DNA of 64,000 bases from NCBI RefSeq assembly GCF_002252525.1, contig NZ_NNRM01000044.1:1-64000 (forward strand), written 5' to 3'. Source of the DNA: Brucella pseudogrignonensis (GTDB taxonomy: Bacteria > Pseudomonadota > Alphaproteobacteria > Rhizobiales > Rhizobiaceae). Made by a program: the position numbers and the translations under genes. Under the pieces are notes generated by a model that made no database searches, was not told the DNA's origin, and saw only the letters and a program-made list of their open reading frames with translations. This document shows positions 1 to 8,860 of this stretch, piece by piece (position 1 is the stretch's first letter; every line of letters starts with the position of its first letter).

Positions 1-130
1 AGATCGCCGAAACCTATAATTTTTATTGAGGTGTTCGCTTGCCGACCGGTTTGTGTCCTGCGCCTGCCGGTCATTCTTCTCGCAGCGATCCATGATCATC
101 GAACCGCGATACATCGTAAGAGAGAATCTG

Positions 131-349
131 ATGCCCTTTCGTTCCGACACTTTCCTTGGAACCTACAATCCTGATCAACTCAGGTCATTGCAACACGCCT
201 TTCGTGAGACCTGCATTGAATTGGGAAGAACAAACCTGACCCTTGCAGAGCAGCATAGGCTGGCAAAAATCATCTATGGCATTTATGACAGTGGCATCGA
301 AGATCCGGTGGCAATCGCGCGGATCGTCCGGCATGCTGAGAGCATCTGA
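131..349 (+). CDS. Small conserved rhizobial-type protein, function unknown
   Basis: A 72-residue protein. The ATG at 131 is preferred over an upstream in-frame start at 26 because the protein proper begins with MPFRSDTFLGTYNPDQL. Short proteins beginning in this way and rich in Arg/Glu helices are common in Hyphomicrobiales and have no assigned function. The body is predicted helical (residues 12-70), with no signal peptide and no membrane segment, so it is probably cytosolic. It stands alone, with a gap of about 240 bp before the broken LysR gene. I recognise the family type but not a role. Confidence 0.7.
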   Translation: MPFRSDTFLGTYNPDQLRSLQHAFRETCIELGRTNLTLAEQHRLAKIIYGIYDSGIEDPVAIARIVRHAESI

Positions 350-586
350 GGGGTTTGAATCGCTGAAAACGCGCATATCGATGCTGACATGGATTTTGTG
401 TGGGAGCCCTGCGATCGGCTTTGCAGACATTTGGGCATTGTATTGCTGGACAGGGCGCTGAGCTAAAAGCGGGTGCCGGCTGCGGAAAGCCGTGTAAAAT
501 CCCGTCCTTTCGCGCAGAGAAAGATGCTAACCTTTTGCGGGCAGAGCAGGAATTGCGCGACTGCGACACAATTCGGGGGGACTGTT

Positions 587-1556
587 TTGGATAGTGCGAC
601 GATTCTGACCATTCATTCGTTGTTATCGACCTGTTCCATTCGAGAAACGGCGCGCCTGGAGGGGCGCGCCGCTTCCACCGTCAGCGCTGCGCTGGAGCGG
701 ATGGAAAGCGCACTGGTCATTCCGCTTTTGCGGCGCGAGGGCGCCGTTCTCAGTCTGACCCTCGAAGCACAAAAGCGTGTGAAGCTTTTTGATGAGGCGG
801 CGTATCTCTGTCGCTCTTTGTTTGCCGTTGGCGGCAGCACAGTCCTTCGACCGACCATTCGCTTTTCCGCGCTTATCCGGTTTTTGGTCGCCGCCAAGAC
901 CGGAAGCATACGTGCTGCCGCAAAAGAGCTGGGCGTGGGACAGCCGCAACTGACGCGTCAGCTTTCAGAACTTGAACGCAGTCTCGATTGCGCGCTGCTG
1001 TTGCGAACCCGAACCGGCGTGCGTTGCACAGCGACCGGCGAGAGGGGCCAACACGGCGGAGGAGTTGGTTTCCGGTCTCAAAAGCCGGCGCTATGACGCT
1101 ATCCTCATTGATCATGGCGACTTTTCAAAAGAATTTGACGGGCGAGTGGTTTCCGATGCCCCGCTTGCCTTGATCGGCGATCACCGCATCATGGCAGAGC
1201 TGAAGGGCGATATGGCAAAGTTCCTGCTAAGGCATCTGCTGGCGCTTCCCAGCGTGAAGAGCGGGATAATGCAGCACGCGATGCACTATCTTGAAGGCGT
1301 ACTCGGTCCGCTAACGCAAGCAAAGCTTCGACTGATGGAGATGGATTCAATTCCAGTCATCATCAATCTTGTGACCCGCCATGGTTATCTTTCGATCCTG
1401 CCGGAACCCGTCGTGGCGCGTCTTCCCTTCCCCATCACCCAATATCCTCTGGGCGCCGAGCATCGCCAGATACTTTCCTTTGTCTGGCGACGGAACACTT
1501 TTGCACCAAAGATGTTAAATGAGATGGTCTCGCTGCTCACTGAAGATAGCGCGTAG
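587..1556 (+). pseudogene. Broken LysR-type regulator with two N-terminal HTH domains
   Basis: Coding sequence starts at a probable TTG (587) behind a G-rich ribosome site at 575-580. One frame, open to 1096, encodes two successive LysR-like winged helices: a first ending near SAALERMESALVIPLLRR and a second containing IRAAAKELGVGQPQLTRQL. The reading then moves to another frame near 1040-1060, which gives the second half of a LysR effector domain (from about RYDAILIDHG to the stop at 1556). The linker helix and the first part of the effector domain are missing, so a deletion plus frameshift is the simplest explanation. It lies just upstream of the osmF operon in the same direction and may once have regulated it. 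Alternatives are a sequencing error for the frameshift alone, but that would not restore the missing residues. Confidence 0.65.
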
Positions 1557-1646
1557 AAATTTGTTTCTCGCGATACATTGGCTGAGAGGCCTATAAACGC
1601 GGTGGGGATGGGTTGCATTTGCCGAGACATCCTCTGTTCGGAATCT

Positions 1647-1658
1647 GGGATATATCCC
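1647..1658. promoter_or_regulatory. 12-bp perfect palindrome upstream of osmF
   Basis: GGGATATATCCC is a perfect palindrome about 63 bp before the osmF start codon, in the promoter region of the importer operon. It may be an operator, but no intact regulator gene lies next to it (the LysR gene is broken). No factor can be assigned from the sequence. Confidence 0.35.
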
Positions 1659-1720
1659 GGCCCGGTGTTTTTAAATAGCCTGAAACGTAAACAGCCAATG
1701 ACTGTGAGGGAGAACATAGG

Positions 1721-2635
1721 ATGAGAACATCGGTGATTTTGGCCGGCATGCTGGCCGGCATGGTCTTTTCGGCAACGTCAGGCTTTGCGGCTGATGTGGT
1801 GGTTGGGTCGAAAATCGATACTGAGGGCGGTGTTCTGGGAAACATCATTTCGCAGGTGCTCAAGGCCAATGATATTGCGGTGATCGACAAGATCCAGCTC
1901 GGCGCAACACCGATCGTGCGTGAGGCGATTACTCAGGGGCAGATTGACATCTATCCTGAATATACCGGAAACGCTGCCTTCTTCTTCAACAAGGGCGATC
2001 TGGATGTGTGGAACAAACCCCAGGCAGGCTATGAAGAGGCAAAGAAACTCGACTATGACGCCAACAAGATTGTCTGGCTGACACCGGCCAATGCAAACAA
2101 TACCTGGGCAATCGCGTTGCGCCGCGATGTCGCTGAGCCGAACAAGCTGAAGACGCTGAGCGATTTTGGCAAATATGTCAGTGATGGCGGCAGCGTGAAG
2201 CTTGCGGCCTCTTCGGAATTCGTCAGCTCCGCCACCGCGCTGCCGGCGTTTCAAACCGCCTATCAATTCACCCTCAAACCGGATCAGCTGATTACGCTGT
2301 CGGGCGGCGATACGGCCGCAACGATTGCCGCTGCGGCGCAACAGACATCGGGCGCGAATGCGGCGATGGTCTATGGCACGGATGGCGGCATTGCGCCTGC
2401 TGATCTGATCGTCCTTGAGGACGACAAGGGTGTGCAGCCGGTCTATCTGCCCACACCGATCATTCGGGAGGCCGTCTTGAAAGAGCATCCACAGATTGCT
2501 GATATTCTCAAGCCGGTTTTTGAATCCTTCACGCTGGAAAGCCTGCAGGAACTCAATGGGCGTGTTCAGGTTGGCGGTGAGCCGGCGAGTGATGTCGCCC
2601 GTGATTATCTCACCAAGAACGGCTTCATCAAGTAG
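1721..2635 (+). CDS. osmF: Osmoprotectant ABC transporter substrate-binding protein
   Basis: A 304-residue periplasmic binding protein of the OpuAC/OsmF (YehZ) family, which binds glycine betaine or related quaternary amines. It has a typical signal peptide (residues 1-23, ending SGFAA) and then the family opening VVVGSKIDTEGGVLGNII, followed by QGQIDIYPEYTGNA, the usual ligand-domain motif. The start at 1721 has a GGGAG site about 8 bases upstream. It is the first gene of a four-gene unit with permease, ATPase and second permease, the same gene set as enterobacterial yehZYXW. A stable hairpin follows the gene (2653-2672). The exact ligand is not decided by the sequence. Confidence 0.9.
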   Translation: MRTSVILAGMLAGMVFSATSGFAADVVVGSKIDTEGGVLGNIISQVLKANDIAVIDKIQLGATPIVREAITQGQIDIYPEYTGNAAFFFNKGDLDVWNKPQAGYEEAKKLDYDANKIVWLTPANANNTWAIALRRDVAEPNKLKTLSDFGKYVSDGGSVKLAASSEFVSSATALPAFQTAYQFTLKPDQLITLSGGDTAATIAAAAQQTSGANAAMVYGTDGGIAPADLIVLEDDKGVQPVYLPTPIIREAVLKEHPQIADILKPVFESFTLESLQELNGRVQVGGEPASDVARDYLTKNGFIK

Positions 2636-2652
2636 TCCCGGCCTTTTAGGAT

Positions 2653-2672
2653 CAGGATCCGACAGGATCCTG
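2653..2672 (+). repeat. Intercistronic hairpin after osmF
   Basis: CAGGATCC and GGATCCTG form an 8-bp perfect stem around the loop GACA, 17 bases after the osmF stop. There is no T-tract, so this is more likely an mRNA-stabilising or attenuating hairpin that lets the binding protein be made in excess over the membrane subunits than a full terminator. Confidence 0.5.
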
Positions 2673-2750
2673 CGACGGTAGCCAACGCCTGCGGGAAGAA
2701 CGTCAGGTGTTGGCGCTGCGGATGGCTTTAATGGATGAACAGGATCCACC

Positions 2751-3953
2751 ATGCAGATAACCGCAGGTCGAAACACTGCAGCCGCATTACGTTTCAGCAT
2801 CGATCGACTGGGGGTGGTGATAGCCCTCATCCTTATTCTCTCGCTGATAGTCCAGCCCTTTGCTCTTCTGCGACCCAATCGGGTTGCGGCAACGGCGCCG
2901 GTGCAGCTTGTTGACGCTCTGCCATTCACGCAGGCGGTTTTTCTGATGGGTTTGATTCTGATCACAGTGGCGTTGCTGGTGGTGCGCTCACCGCTCAGGC
3001 TGCGGCTTTCTGCTCTGATTGCAACCCTGATCGCTGTCGCGATAGCGATCGGGCTGAGTGCGGACTATCTGACACCTGCTGGCAATAATTATGCGCGTGT
3101 TTCTCCCGGCGGAACCGTGTGGCTGATCACCTTTGCGCTGGCCCTGGCGATTGGTGACACTCTGGTCCGCATGCGACTGGCGCCGTTGTCGCGGTTGGCG
3201 GCATTGTTTATCTTCGTGGCACTGCTGGGGCTGTTCCTTTATAGTGGTGTGTGGCGGGATGTTTCCATCCTCAAGGAATATGCCTCACGACGGGATGCCT
3301 TTGCCAGTGCGCTTCGGACCCACGCGCTACTGGCAATTGGATCGCTGATCGCAGCCTTTCTCATTGCGACGCCGATTGGCATCCTCATCCATCGCTTCAA
3401 ACGGTTGCGCGACGCCGTCATCTCGTTTTTTAACGTCATCCAGACCATTCCCTCGATGGCCTTGTTCGGCGTGCTGATTGCCCCTTTGGCCTGGGTAGGT
3501 ATCCATATGCCTGGCGCTGCCGCACTGGGTATTGCAGGCATTGGTCCCGCCCCTGCTTTTATTGCTCTGGTTGCCTACGCGCTGCTGCCAATCGTTTCGG
3601 CAACGGTAACCGGACTGGATAACGTGTCGCCTTTGGTGGTGGACGCGGCGCGCGGTGTCGGAATGACCCGCCGGCAACGTCTACTGTCGATTGAACTGCC
3701 CCTGGCCTTTCCGGTCATATTGACCGGGATCCGCGTGGTGCTGGTGCAAAATATCGGCCTTGCCGTCATTGCCGGACTGGTGGGCGGCGGTGGCCTTGGA
3801 ATGTTCGTCTTTCAAGGCATCGCCCAGACGGCAACCGACCTTGTGTTGCTCGGCGCCTTGCCGACTGTCGCCATGGCGTTCATCGCCGCTATCCTGCTTG
3901 ACGCGCTTGTTGAAATCAGCCGGGCGCCGCAGCATAAGGAACAGAGCCCATGA
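2751..3953 (+). CDS. yehY: Osmoprotectant ABC transporter permease (YehY-like)
   Basis: A 400-residue inner-membrane permease. The N-terminal half carries several extra hydrophobic segments (about residues 20-40, 60-80, 85-105, 120-140, 150-170). The C-terminal half is a BPD_transp_1 domain with the coupling region around VVDAARGVGMTRRQRL, which contacts the ATPase. This long form with additional N-terminal helices is the YehY type, unlike the short partner at 4885. Its stop overlaps the ATPase start by 4 bases, so translation is coupled. It forms a heterodimeric channel with the product of 4885-5619. Confidence 0.88.
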   Translation: MQITAGRNTAAALRFSIDRLGVVIALILILSLIVQPFALLRPNRVAATAPVQLVDALPFTQAVFLMGLILITVALLVVRSPLRLRLSALIATLIAVAIAIGLSADYLTPAGNNYARVSPGGTVWLITFALALAIGDTLVRMRLAPLSRLAALFIFVALLGLFLYSGVWRDVSILKEYASRRDAFASALRTHALLAIGSLIAAFLIATPIGILIHRFKRLRDAVISFFNVIQTIPSMALFGVLIAPLAWVGIHMPGAAALGIAGIGPAPAFIALVAYALLPIVSATVTGLDNVSPLVVDAARGVGMTRRQRLLSIELPLAFPVILTGIRVVLVQNIGLAVIAGLVGGGGLGMFVFQGIAQTATDLVLLGALPTVAMAFIAAILLDALVEISRAPQHKEQSP

Positions 3954-4888
3954 TTGAGATTGCCAACCTCACCCGTCTTTATGGCGCACAAAAGGCGGTC
4001 GATGACGTCTCCTTGACCGTCAATGCAGGAGAGATTGTGGTGATTGTCGGCACCTCCGGCTCTGGCAAGACCACATTGATGCGCATGATCAATCGACTGG
4101 TGGAACCCAGCGCTGGCGTGATCAAGATTGACGGCAAGGACAATCGGGAGGTGAGTGCGCATATTCTGCGTCGCGGCATCGGTTATGCCATTCAAGGCCA
4201 TGGCCTGTTCCCACATCGCAGCATTGCCGAGAATATCGCCACTGTGCCGCGCCTGCTTGGCTGGGACCGCGCCCGGATTGCCGCCCGGGTCGACGAGTTG
4301 CTTTCCCTGTTTCATCTCGATCCGGCGGTCTATCGCGATCGGATGCCTCATGAGCTTTCCGGCGGCCAGCAACAGCGGATCGGGGTGGCGCGGGCTTTGG
4401 CCTCCAATCCGGCGATATTGCTGATGGACGAACCCTTTGGGGCGTTGGACCCGATTATCCGTGACAAGGCCCAGGAAGATCTCCTGGCGATCCAGAAACA
4501 TTATCGGACGACGATTGTGCTCGTCACCCACGACATGGAGGAGGCGATCCGTCTTGGGACACGAATTGCGGTGATGGATAAGGGCCGCCTTTTGCAATAT
4601 GCGACACCGCAAGAGATTATCGCGCGCCCCGCAACCCAATTTGTGCATGACCTGCTGGGCGGGGGCAGTGACCGGGTGTTCCGCCTGCTATCGCTTGTCA
4701 CCGTCGATGGTCTTGTCGAGCCTGGTGATGCAAATGGCGATCCAATCGCAAGTGATATGTCTTTGCGCGAGGCGCTGGGGGCAAGCCTTTGGTCAGGCCG
4801 CACCGCCTTGCCCGTGCGCCGCGACGGCGCAATTATCGGCCGTGTGACCCGAGTGGCGATTGAAGACCATGCCCGGAGCATTGCATGA
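3950..4888 (+). CDS. yehX: Osmoprotectant ABC transporter ATP-binding protein (YehX-like)
   Basis: A 312-residue cytosolic ATPase of the OpuCA/YehX family. Visible motifs are the Walker A sequence GTSGSGKTT near residue 32, the signature LSGGQQQRIGVARAL, Walker B ILLMDEPFGALDP and the switch histidine in VLVTHDMEEA. About 75 residues follow the nucleotide-binding core, in the place where OpuCA proteins carry paired CBS modules, so any regulatory region here is short. The gene overlaps both neighbours by 4 bases (ATGA-type junctions), showing a tightly coupled operon. Confidence 0.92.
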   Translation: MIEIANLTRLYGAQKAVDDVSLTVNAGEIVVIVGTSGSGKTTLMRMINRLVEPSAGVIKIDGKDNREVSAHILRRGIGYAIQGHGLFPHRSIAENIATVPRLLGWDRARIAARVDELLSLFHLDPAVYRDRMPHELSGGQQQRIGVARALASNPAILLMDEPFGALDPIIRDKAQEDLLAIQKHYRTTIVLVTHDMEEAIRLGTRIAVMDKGRLLQYATPQEIIARPATQFVHDLLGGGSDRVFRLLSLVTVDGLVEPGDANGDPIASDMSLREALGASLWSGRTALPVRRDGAIIGRVTRVAIEDHARSIA

Positions 4889-5619
4889 AACCGGGTGGGA
4901 TTTTGAAAACTGTACTGCTGATCGTTCTCGTTTGCTTCGTCATGAAGCCGGAATGGTTTGCAGGCGCGCTGGCGCCCTTCACACGAAACGATGCGCCCGC
5001 CATCTATACGCAGAATTCGCTGCTGGCGCTCACAATCAATCATCTGGTTCTGGTGGGGCTTGCGACAATGGTTGCGACCATCATTGCGGTAACGCTTGGC
5101 ATTCTGACTACGCGGCCGGGTGGGCGGGAATTTCTGCCACTTTCGCGCGCCATCGCCAATATCGGCCAGACCTTCCCGCCAGTGGCGGTTCTGGCGATCG
5201 CGGTTCCTATCTTTGGTTTCGGCTCGGTTCCAGCTTTCATTGCGCTGCTGCTTTATGGCCTGCTGCCGATCTTCGAGAATACGCTGACCGGTCTGACTGA
5301 GCTGGAACCCGCAGTGGTGGACGCTGGACGAGGAATGGGGATGACAGACCGGCAATTGCTGATCAATGTTGAATTGCCGCTGGCCCTTCCGGTGATCTTG
5401 TCGGGTGTGCGTCTGGCGGCGATCATCTCTCTGTCGACTGCCACAATCGGCTCGACGGTGGCTGCGAGCACGTTGGGCGAAGTGATTGTGGCGGGTCTCT
5501 TGACTGGCAACACCGCCTTCGTTTTGCAGGGCGGTTTCATTGTCGCGGGCCTTGCCATCCTGATCAATGCGGGTTTCGTGGCGCTGGAAACGCGATTTCG
5601 CCGTAACACTGCCCAATAG
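4885..5619 (+). CDS. yehW: Osmoprotectant ABC transporter permease (YehW-like)
   Basis: A 244-residue permease with an N-terminal hydrophobic segment and one BPD_transp_1 domain of about five more helices. The ATPase-coupling loop is recognisable in AVVDAGRGMGMTDRQLL and closely matches the one in the partner permease at 2751. It is the last gene of the unit; the GC-rich palindrome GCGCTCGAGCGC follows at 5636-5647, without a T-tract. Confidence 0.9.
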   Translation: MKPGGILKTVLLIVLVCFVMKPEWFAGALAPFTRNDAPAIYTQNSLLALTINHLVLVGLATMVATIIAVTLGILTTRPGGREFLPLSRAIANIGQTFPPVAVLAIAVPIFGFGSVPAFIALLLYGLLPIFENTLTGLTELEPAVVDAGRGMGMTDRQLLINVELPLALPVILSGVRLAAIISLSTATIGSTVAASTLGEVIVAGLLTGNTAFVLQGGFIVAGLAILINAGFVALETRFRRNTAQ

Positions 5620-5783
5620 CGTGTAGGAAATATCAGCGCTCGAGCGCCGGCTCCACACGGAACTTCACCTCGTCATGGGATGATCATTGATGGCGCGGTG
5701 GCGACGCGCGCGCCGAATTATTCTGTCAAAACGACCATCCAAGTGGCAGGCAAGCGCGGCCGGCGCTGAGCTCCAGAGACAAG

Positions 5784-5902
5784 AAAGCCCGCTTCGCTGG
5801 GAGGAGGAGTGCGAAGCGGGCTGATCTGGAAAACGCGGCTTTGGGAGGAGGAGTGCCGCGCTTCATGTTCAGTCCCTGGGAGGAGGAGTGAGACTGAACA
5901 TG
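5784..5902 (-). ncRNA. Array of three CCUCCUCCC-loop hairpins ('cuckoo'-type sRNA)
   Basis: Read on the minus strand, three hairpins follow each other, each with the loop core CCTCCTCCC. The stems are 5864-5874 with 5892-5902 (11 bp), 5834-5839 with 5855-5860 (6 bp) and 5787-5796 with 5812-5821 (10 bp, perfect). The stems differ in sequence while the loops are nearly identical, so pairing is conserved by compensation. The last stem is followed by TTTCTT and can act as the terminator. Rhizobial cuckoo RNAs and the Rhodobacter CcsR RNAs share this anti-Shine-Dalgarno loop and tandem layout; they are known or proposed to act on mRNAs under stress. I see no clear promoter, so the 5' end is uncertain. 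No protein is encoded between 5620 and 6421. Confidence 0.75.
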
Positions 5903-5980
5903 TTCTAACTACGCATTTTGGCGGGGTCTCACAACATGCAAAAATGCATGGCTGTTATGCGCAGGATCTGGGAATGCAAA

Positions 5981-6018
5981 ACCGCCCGGCAGCGGCAAAC
6001 GCGCCCAGGCGGTCTTTT
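5981..6018. terminator. Possible bidirectional terminator hairpin
   Basis: ACCGCC (5981-5986) pairs with GGCGGT (6008-6013). Four A bases precede and CTTTT follows, so either strand would give a GC stem followed by U residues. It lies upstream of the minus-strand hairpin RNA array and may insulate it. The remaining DNA to 6421 shows no gene that I can support. Confidence 0.45.
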
Positions 6019-6421
6019 CCTCCCAGAGGCCGGTCTTCTATCAGCAATTACTCAGTAGAGCAACAAGTATCCCGAAGTACATAATCCCACTATTTTAGTG
6101 TGATCATAACAATAGTCCGGGTGCCGAAGTCGTTTGGAAGAGAAAATCGATCGTCCCGTATCGCGGGTGTGGGCGGGGGGCTTGGGCGCGCGATACGGGG
6201 AGCTTCCTGCGAACAGGGTGCAAGCCAAAGGTAAGGCTATTTGAGAGAAAGCGAAATGACAGATTGTTGCGGTTGCAAATCGTAAGTGCAGCAACCTAGG
6301 AAGAACGAGCGACGGCTTCAGCCCGCCCAGGCAAGCCAACACCACAGATCGCAAAGGTTTTGCAGGTTCTACAAACGCTCGGTTGTTCGATCCATATTTT
6401 TGCTCCTGGGGAACGGAGGAA

Positions 6422-6739
6422 ATGACGGTAAGGGTTCTCAATGTCTGGTGGGATGGTCGCATCGTCGGGCTATTCACCCAGGATAGGCACGGTGATATCG
6501 GCTTTGCCTACGCCGGAGCTTGGTTTGATGACGAAAAGGCGCTTCCGCTGTCTGCCTCCTTCCCAAAGCGTCCGGAACGGCTTTCCCGTCAAGAATGCCG
6601 ACCATTTTTCGGCGGCCTGTTGCCCGAGGAAAGACAGCGCCCGAAGATAGAAATGGTGGGCGAGGATGAGCTGCCATTGGGGCGTGATTTTTGCGCGATG
6701 TCAATCGTGCAGCCTGGCAGGCACGCGTCTGGGGATTAA
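6422..6739 (+). pseudogene. N-terminal remnant of a HipA-type kinase gene
   Basis: The frame from the ATG at 6422 encodes about 105 residues resembling the N-terminal subdomain of HipA serine/threonine kinases: VLNVWWDGRIVGLFTQD, then FGGLLPEE. HipA proteins are usually about 400-450 residues and the kinase domain with its catalytic Asp is absent here; the frame ends one base before the tail of the oppositely oriented monooxygenase gene. No hipB-like antitoxin gene is visible upstream. This is therefore a truncated, probably inactive toxin remnant. A functional short N-terminal protein is possible but less likely. Confidence 0.6.
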
Positions 6740-6740
6740 G

Positions 6741-8207
6741 CTATGGCGCCAGGTCGCTAAGATATTTTAAAATCACCCGCATATCCTGTGAGGCACAGGC
6801 GATGTAGCCGTCGGGTCTGACCAGATAGCAAATGTCAGAACTATCACTTTCGTGAATCTGCGGCTCAACCAGATTGGCAAACCGCGATAGGGTCTCCGCT
6901 GCCATCTGGAATTTGCCGCCGAAAAGCATAAAGCGACCGTCCATCGAGGGTTGCGCTGCCTGCCGCGTGCCCGGTTTGATGAAACGCTCCCCCGGCTGCG
7001 GCCCCCAGGCAGCAGCCGGCCCGTTCAGTGGGCTCTGCGGGTAATGGATCGACAGTTCGGTAACCGCGCTGCCGATCAGATGTTGGACAGGAGCTGCTCC
7101 CAGGATGTGATGGGCGGCAAAGTTGCGCAACATCTGCAGGACCGGGTTTTTCAAGATGGCGATTTTGGTCAATCGTCCCGAAGATTTAAGCACATCGTCG
7201 CCGACAAGGCTGCGCTCAGCCGAATAGCTGTCGAGCAGATCCTCTCTGCATATTCCCTTGATGACGAGCGCCAGTTTCCAGGCCAGATTGAACGCATCCT
7301 GCATACCGGTGTTCATCCCCTGGCCCCCGGCAGGGCTGTGGATATGGGCAGCATCGCCTGCCAGAAAAATTCGTCCGTATCGGTAAGAGCGCAGTTTGCG
7401 ATCATTGATCCGGAATCCCGCAAGCCAGACTGGATCACGCAGCGTGCAGGCCAGGGCGGTTCTCTCATCGATCAACCGCTGCAGATCGGCAAGCGACGGC
7501 GGCACAGCTTCGCCGCTCTCATTGCTGTCAATATTGGCGATGACGCGATAGCGTTGCCGGGAAATCGGGAACACAACCAATATGCCGGTTCGATGCCAAT
7601 GCACCGATACCTCGGGCGCAAGTGAAGCATCAGCGATATGGACATCGCCCAGTACCCAGTGACTATCGAGCGTCTCACCGGCAAACTCTCCACCGGTTGA
7701 TTTGCGCAGCAGCGAATGCGCGCCGTCACACCCAATCAGCCATTGGCCGTGTAGCGTTTCGTGTAGGCCCGTTGCGTTGATTGTGTCGAGCTGGACGCCT
7801 GCATCCTGCTGTAATGCTGCCACCGCTTCAACGCCGCGTTCAACCCGGACACCCTGTTTGTTGAGCATATCCTCAAGAAGGCGCTCGGTCTCAGATTGCG
7901 GGATCATCAGCGCAAATGGATAGGCCGAAGGAACCGCGCTGACATCAAGTCGGCCGAGAAGATTTTGTTGATTGCAGATCGAGATCTTTGTCACCACAAG
8001 GCCAGCATCAACGAAGGCGGACGCGCGCGCTCCCAGCAATTCAAGCGTCCTGCTCCAGATCACCAGCGCTTTTGACTGCTGTGTTGGCGCAACTGCCTTG
8101 TCGATGATGCGGACGGCGATATTCAGCCGGGTCAGTTCCAAAGCGAGAGTGAGCCCGACCGGGCCGGCACCGACGATCAGAACTGGTGGTTTACTGCTAT
8201 CTGCCAT
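6741..8207 (-). CDS. FAD-dependent aromatic-type monooxygenase
   Basis: A 488-residue class A flavoprotein monooxygenase of the PheA/TfdB/UbiH group, which uses NAD(P)H and oxygen to hydroxylate a substrate. It has the dinucleotide motif VLIVGAGPVGLTLALEL at the N-terminus, the second FAD motif GDAAHIHSPAGGQGMN near residue 285, and the thioredoxin-like C-terminal end with YLVRPDGYIACAS. The ATG at 8207 is chosen over an upstream start because AGGAG lies 8 bases before it. It is downstream of the DUF6790 gene and the AraC regulator in the same direction, beside a TonB receptor, so a role in modifying an imported iron chelate or related aromatic compound is inferred. Confidence 0.85.
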   Translation of the reverse strand: MADSSKPPVLIVGAGPVGLTLALELTRLNIAVRIIDKAVAPTQQSKALVIWSRTLELLGARASAFVDAGLVVTKISICNQQNLLGRLDVSAVPSAYPFALMIPQSETERLLEDMLNKQGVRVERGVEAVAALQQDAGVQLDTINATGLHETLHGQWLIGCDGAHSLLRKSTGGEFAGETLDSHWVLGDVHIADASLAPEVSVHWHRTGILVVFPISRQRYRVIANIDSNESGEAVPPSLADLQRLIDERTALACTLRDPVWLAGFRINDRKLRSYRYGRIFLAGDAAHIHSPAGGQGMNTGMQDAFNLAWKLALVIKGICREDLLDSYSAERSLVGDDVLKSSGRLTKIAILKNPVLQMLRNFAAHHILGAAPVQHLIGSAVTELSIHYPQSPLNGPAAAWGPQPGERFIKPGTRQAAQPSMDGRFMLFGGKFQMAAETLSRFANLVEPQIHESDSSDICYLVRPDGYIACASQDMRVILKYLSDLAP

Positions 8208-8377
8208 CAAGCGAGCTCCTTCCGACACGACTCCCAGCGTTTGGCGTGCCGCATAAGGCGATTGACGAGAGCGGCAGCCTCGGCGCTGCGGTACTGGGGC
8301 TTGTCGAGCAATATTGCATTGTTCAGCACCGGTCTTGCAAGCCAGTATGCCGTCATGATGCAAGCGCGCAACCGCGA

Positions 8378-8860
8378 TCACCCGGTCCGGCGGATCTTGT
8401 TAAGAAGGTAAATAAGAAGCAGCGTCCTGAGCAGAGTTGCAATCAGCAAAGGACCGATATTATCCGGTGCGAAATCGCCGGCGGTCAACGCTTGGCTGAT
8501 ATGGCCCATGGCTGTACCAATGTAAAAGAGAATGGCGTAGAGCGCGATTGCACATTTGAACCCGCGACTGCACCAGAATGCCGTTATCGCGACAACACCC
8601 ATCGCAAGATCAGCAATCCCTATTTCCGTTTCGAAAGGGCTTGGTGACCAGCCAATCTGGGCCGAGGCGATTGCTGAAAAAAAAACGTGAAATATACCGG
8701 CCCAAACCCCATCGATCCCGACGGCAAGCAGAAGCAGCCAGCTGAGCTGGCGGGTCCCAGTGTGATCACGCTTGTGGATTGCCAGCACCACACAAAAAGC
8801 AATCAGCGTGAGGATCGAGGGCAGATTGGACAAAATGAAACGGATAGCATCTGCGATCAT
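8378..8860 (-). CDS. DUF6790-family integral membrane protein
   Basis: A 160-residue inner-membrane protein with about four or five hydrophobic segments (roughly residues 12-28, 40-60, 82-95, 103-120, 138-155). The segment FHVFFSAIASAQIGW followed by SPFETEIGIADLAMG resembles the DUF6790 family, whose function is unknown. An AAGGG site precedes the ATG. The gene lies between the AraC regulator (200 bp upstream) and the monooxygenase, all on the minus strand, which suggests one unit. That gap of about 200 bp carries no gene. Confidence 0.7.
   Translation of the reverse strand: MIADAIRFILSNLPSILTLIAFCVVLAIHKRDHTGTRQLSWLLLLAVGIDGVWAGIFHVFFSAIASAQIGWSPSPFETEIGIADLAMGVVAITAFWCSRGFKCAIALYAILFYIGTAMGHISQALTAGDFAPDNIGPLLIATLLRTLLLIYLLNKIRRTG

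Noticed and set aside
972-1556. A separate 194-codon gene downstream of the LysR HTH frame
   Set aside because: Its first residues are out of character and the rest is the second half of the same LysR effector domain, so it was joined with the upstream frame as one broken gene.
1778-2965. A 395-codon minus-strand open frame over osmF
   Set aside because: It runs antisense to a clear signal-peptide binding protein and crosses into the permease gene. No motif was found.
5799-5891. Three near-identical 14-base repeats considered as a CRISPR array
   Set aside because: The repeats are too short, the interval is only about 40 bp, and each repeat is the loop of its own hairpin. No cas gene is nearby.
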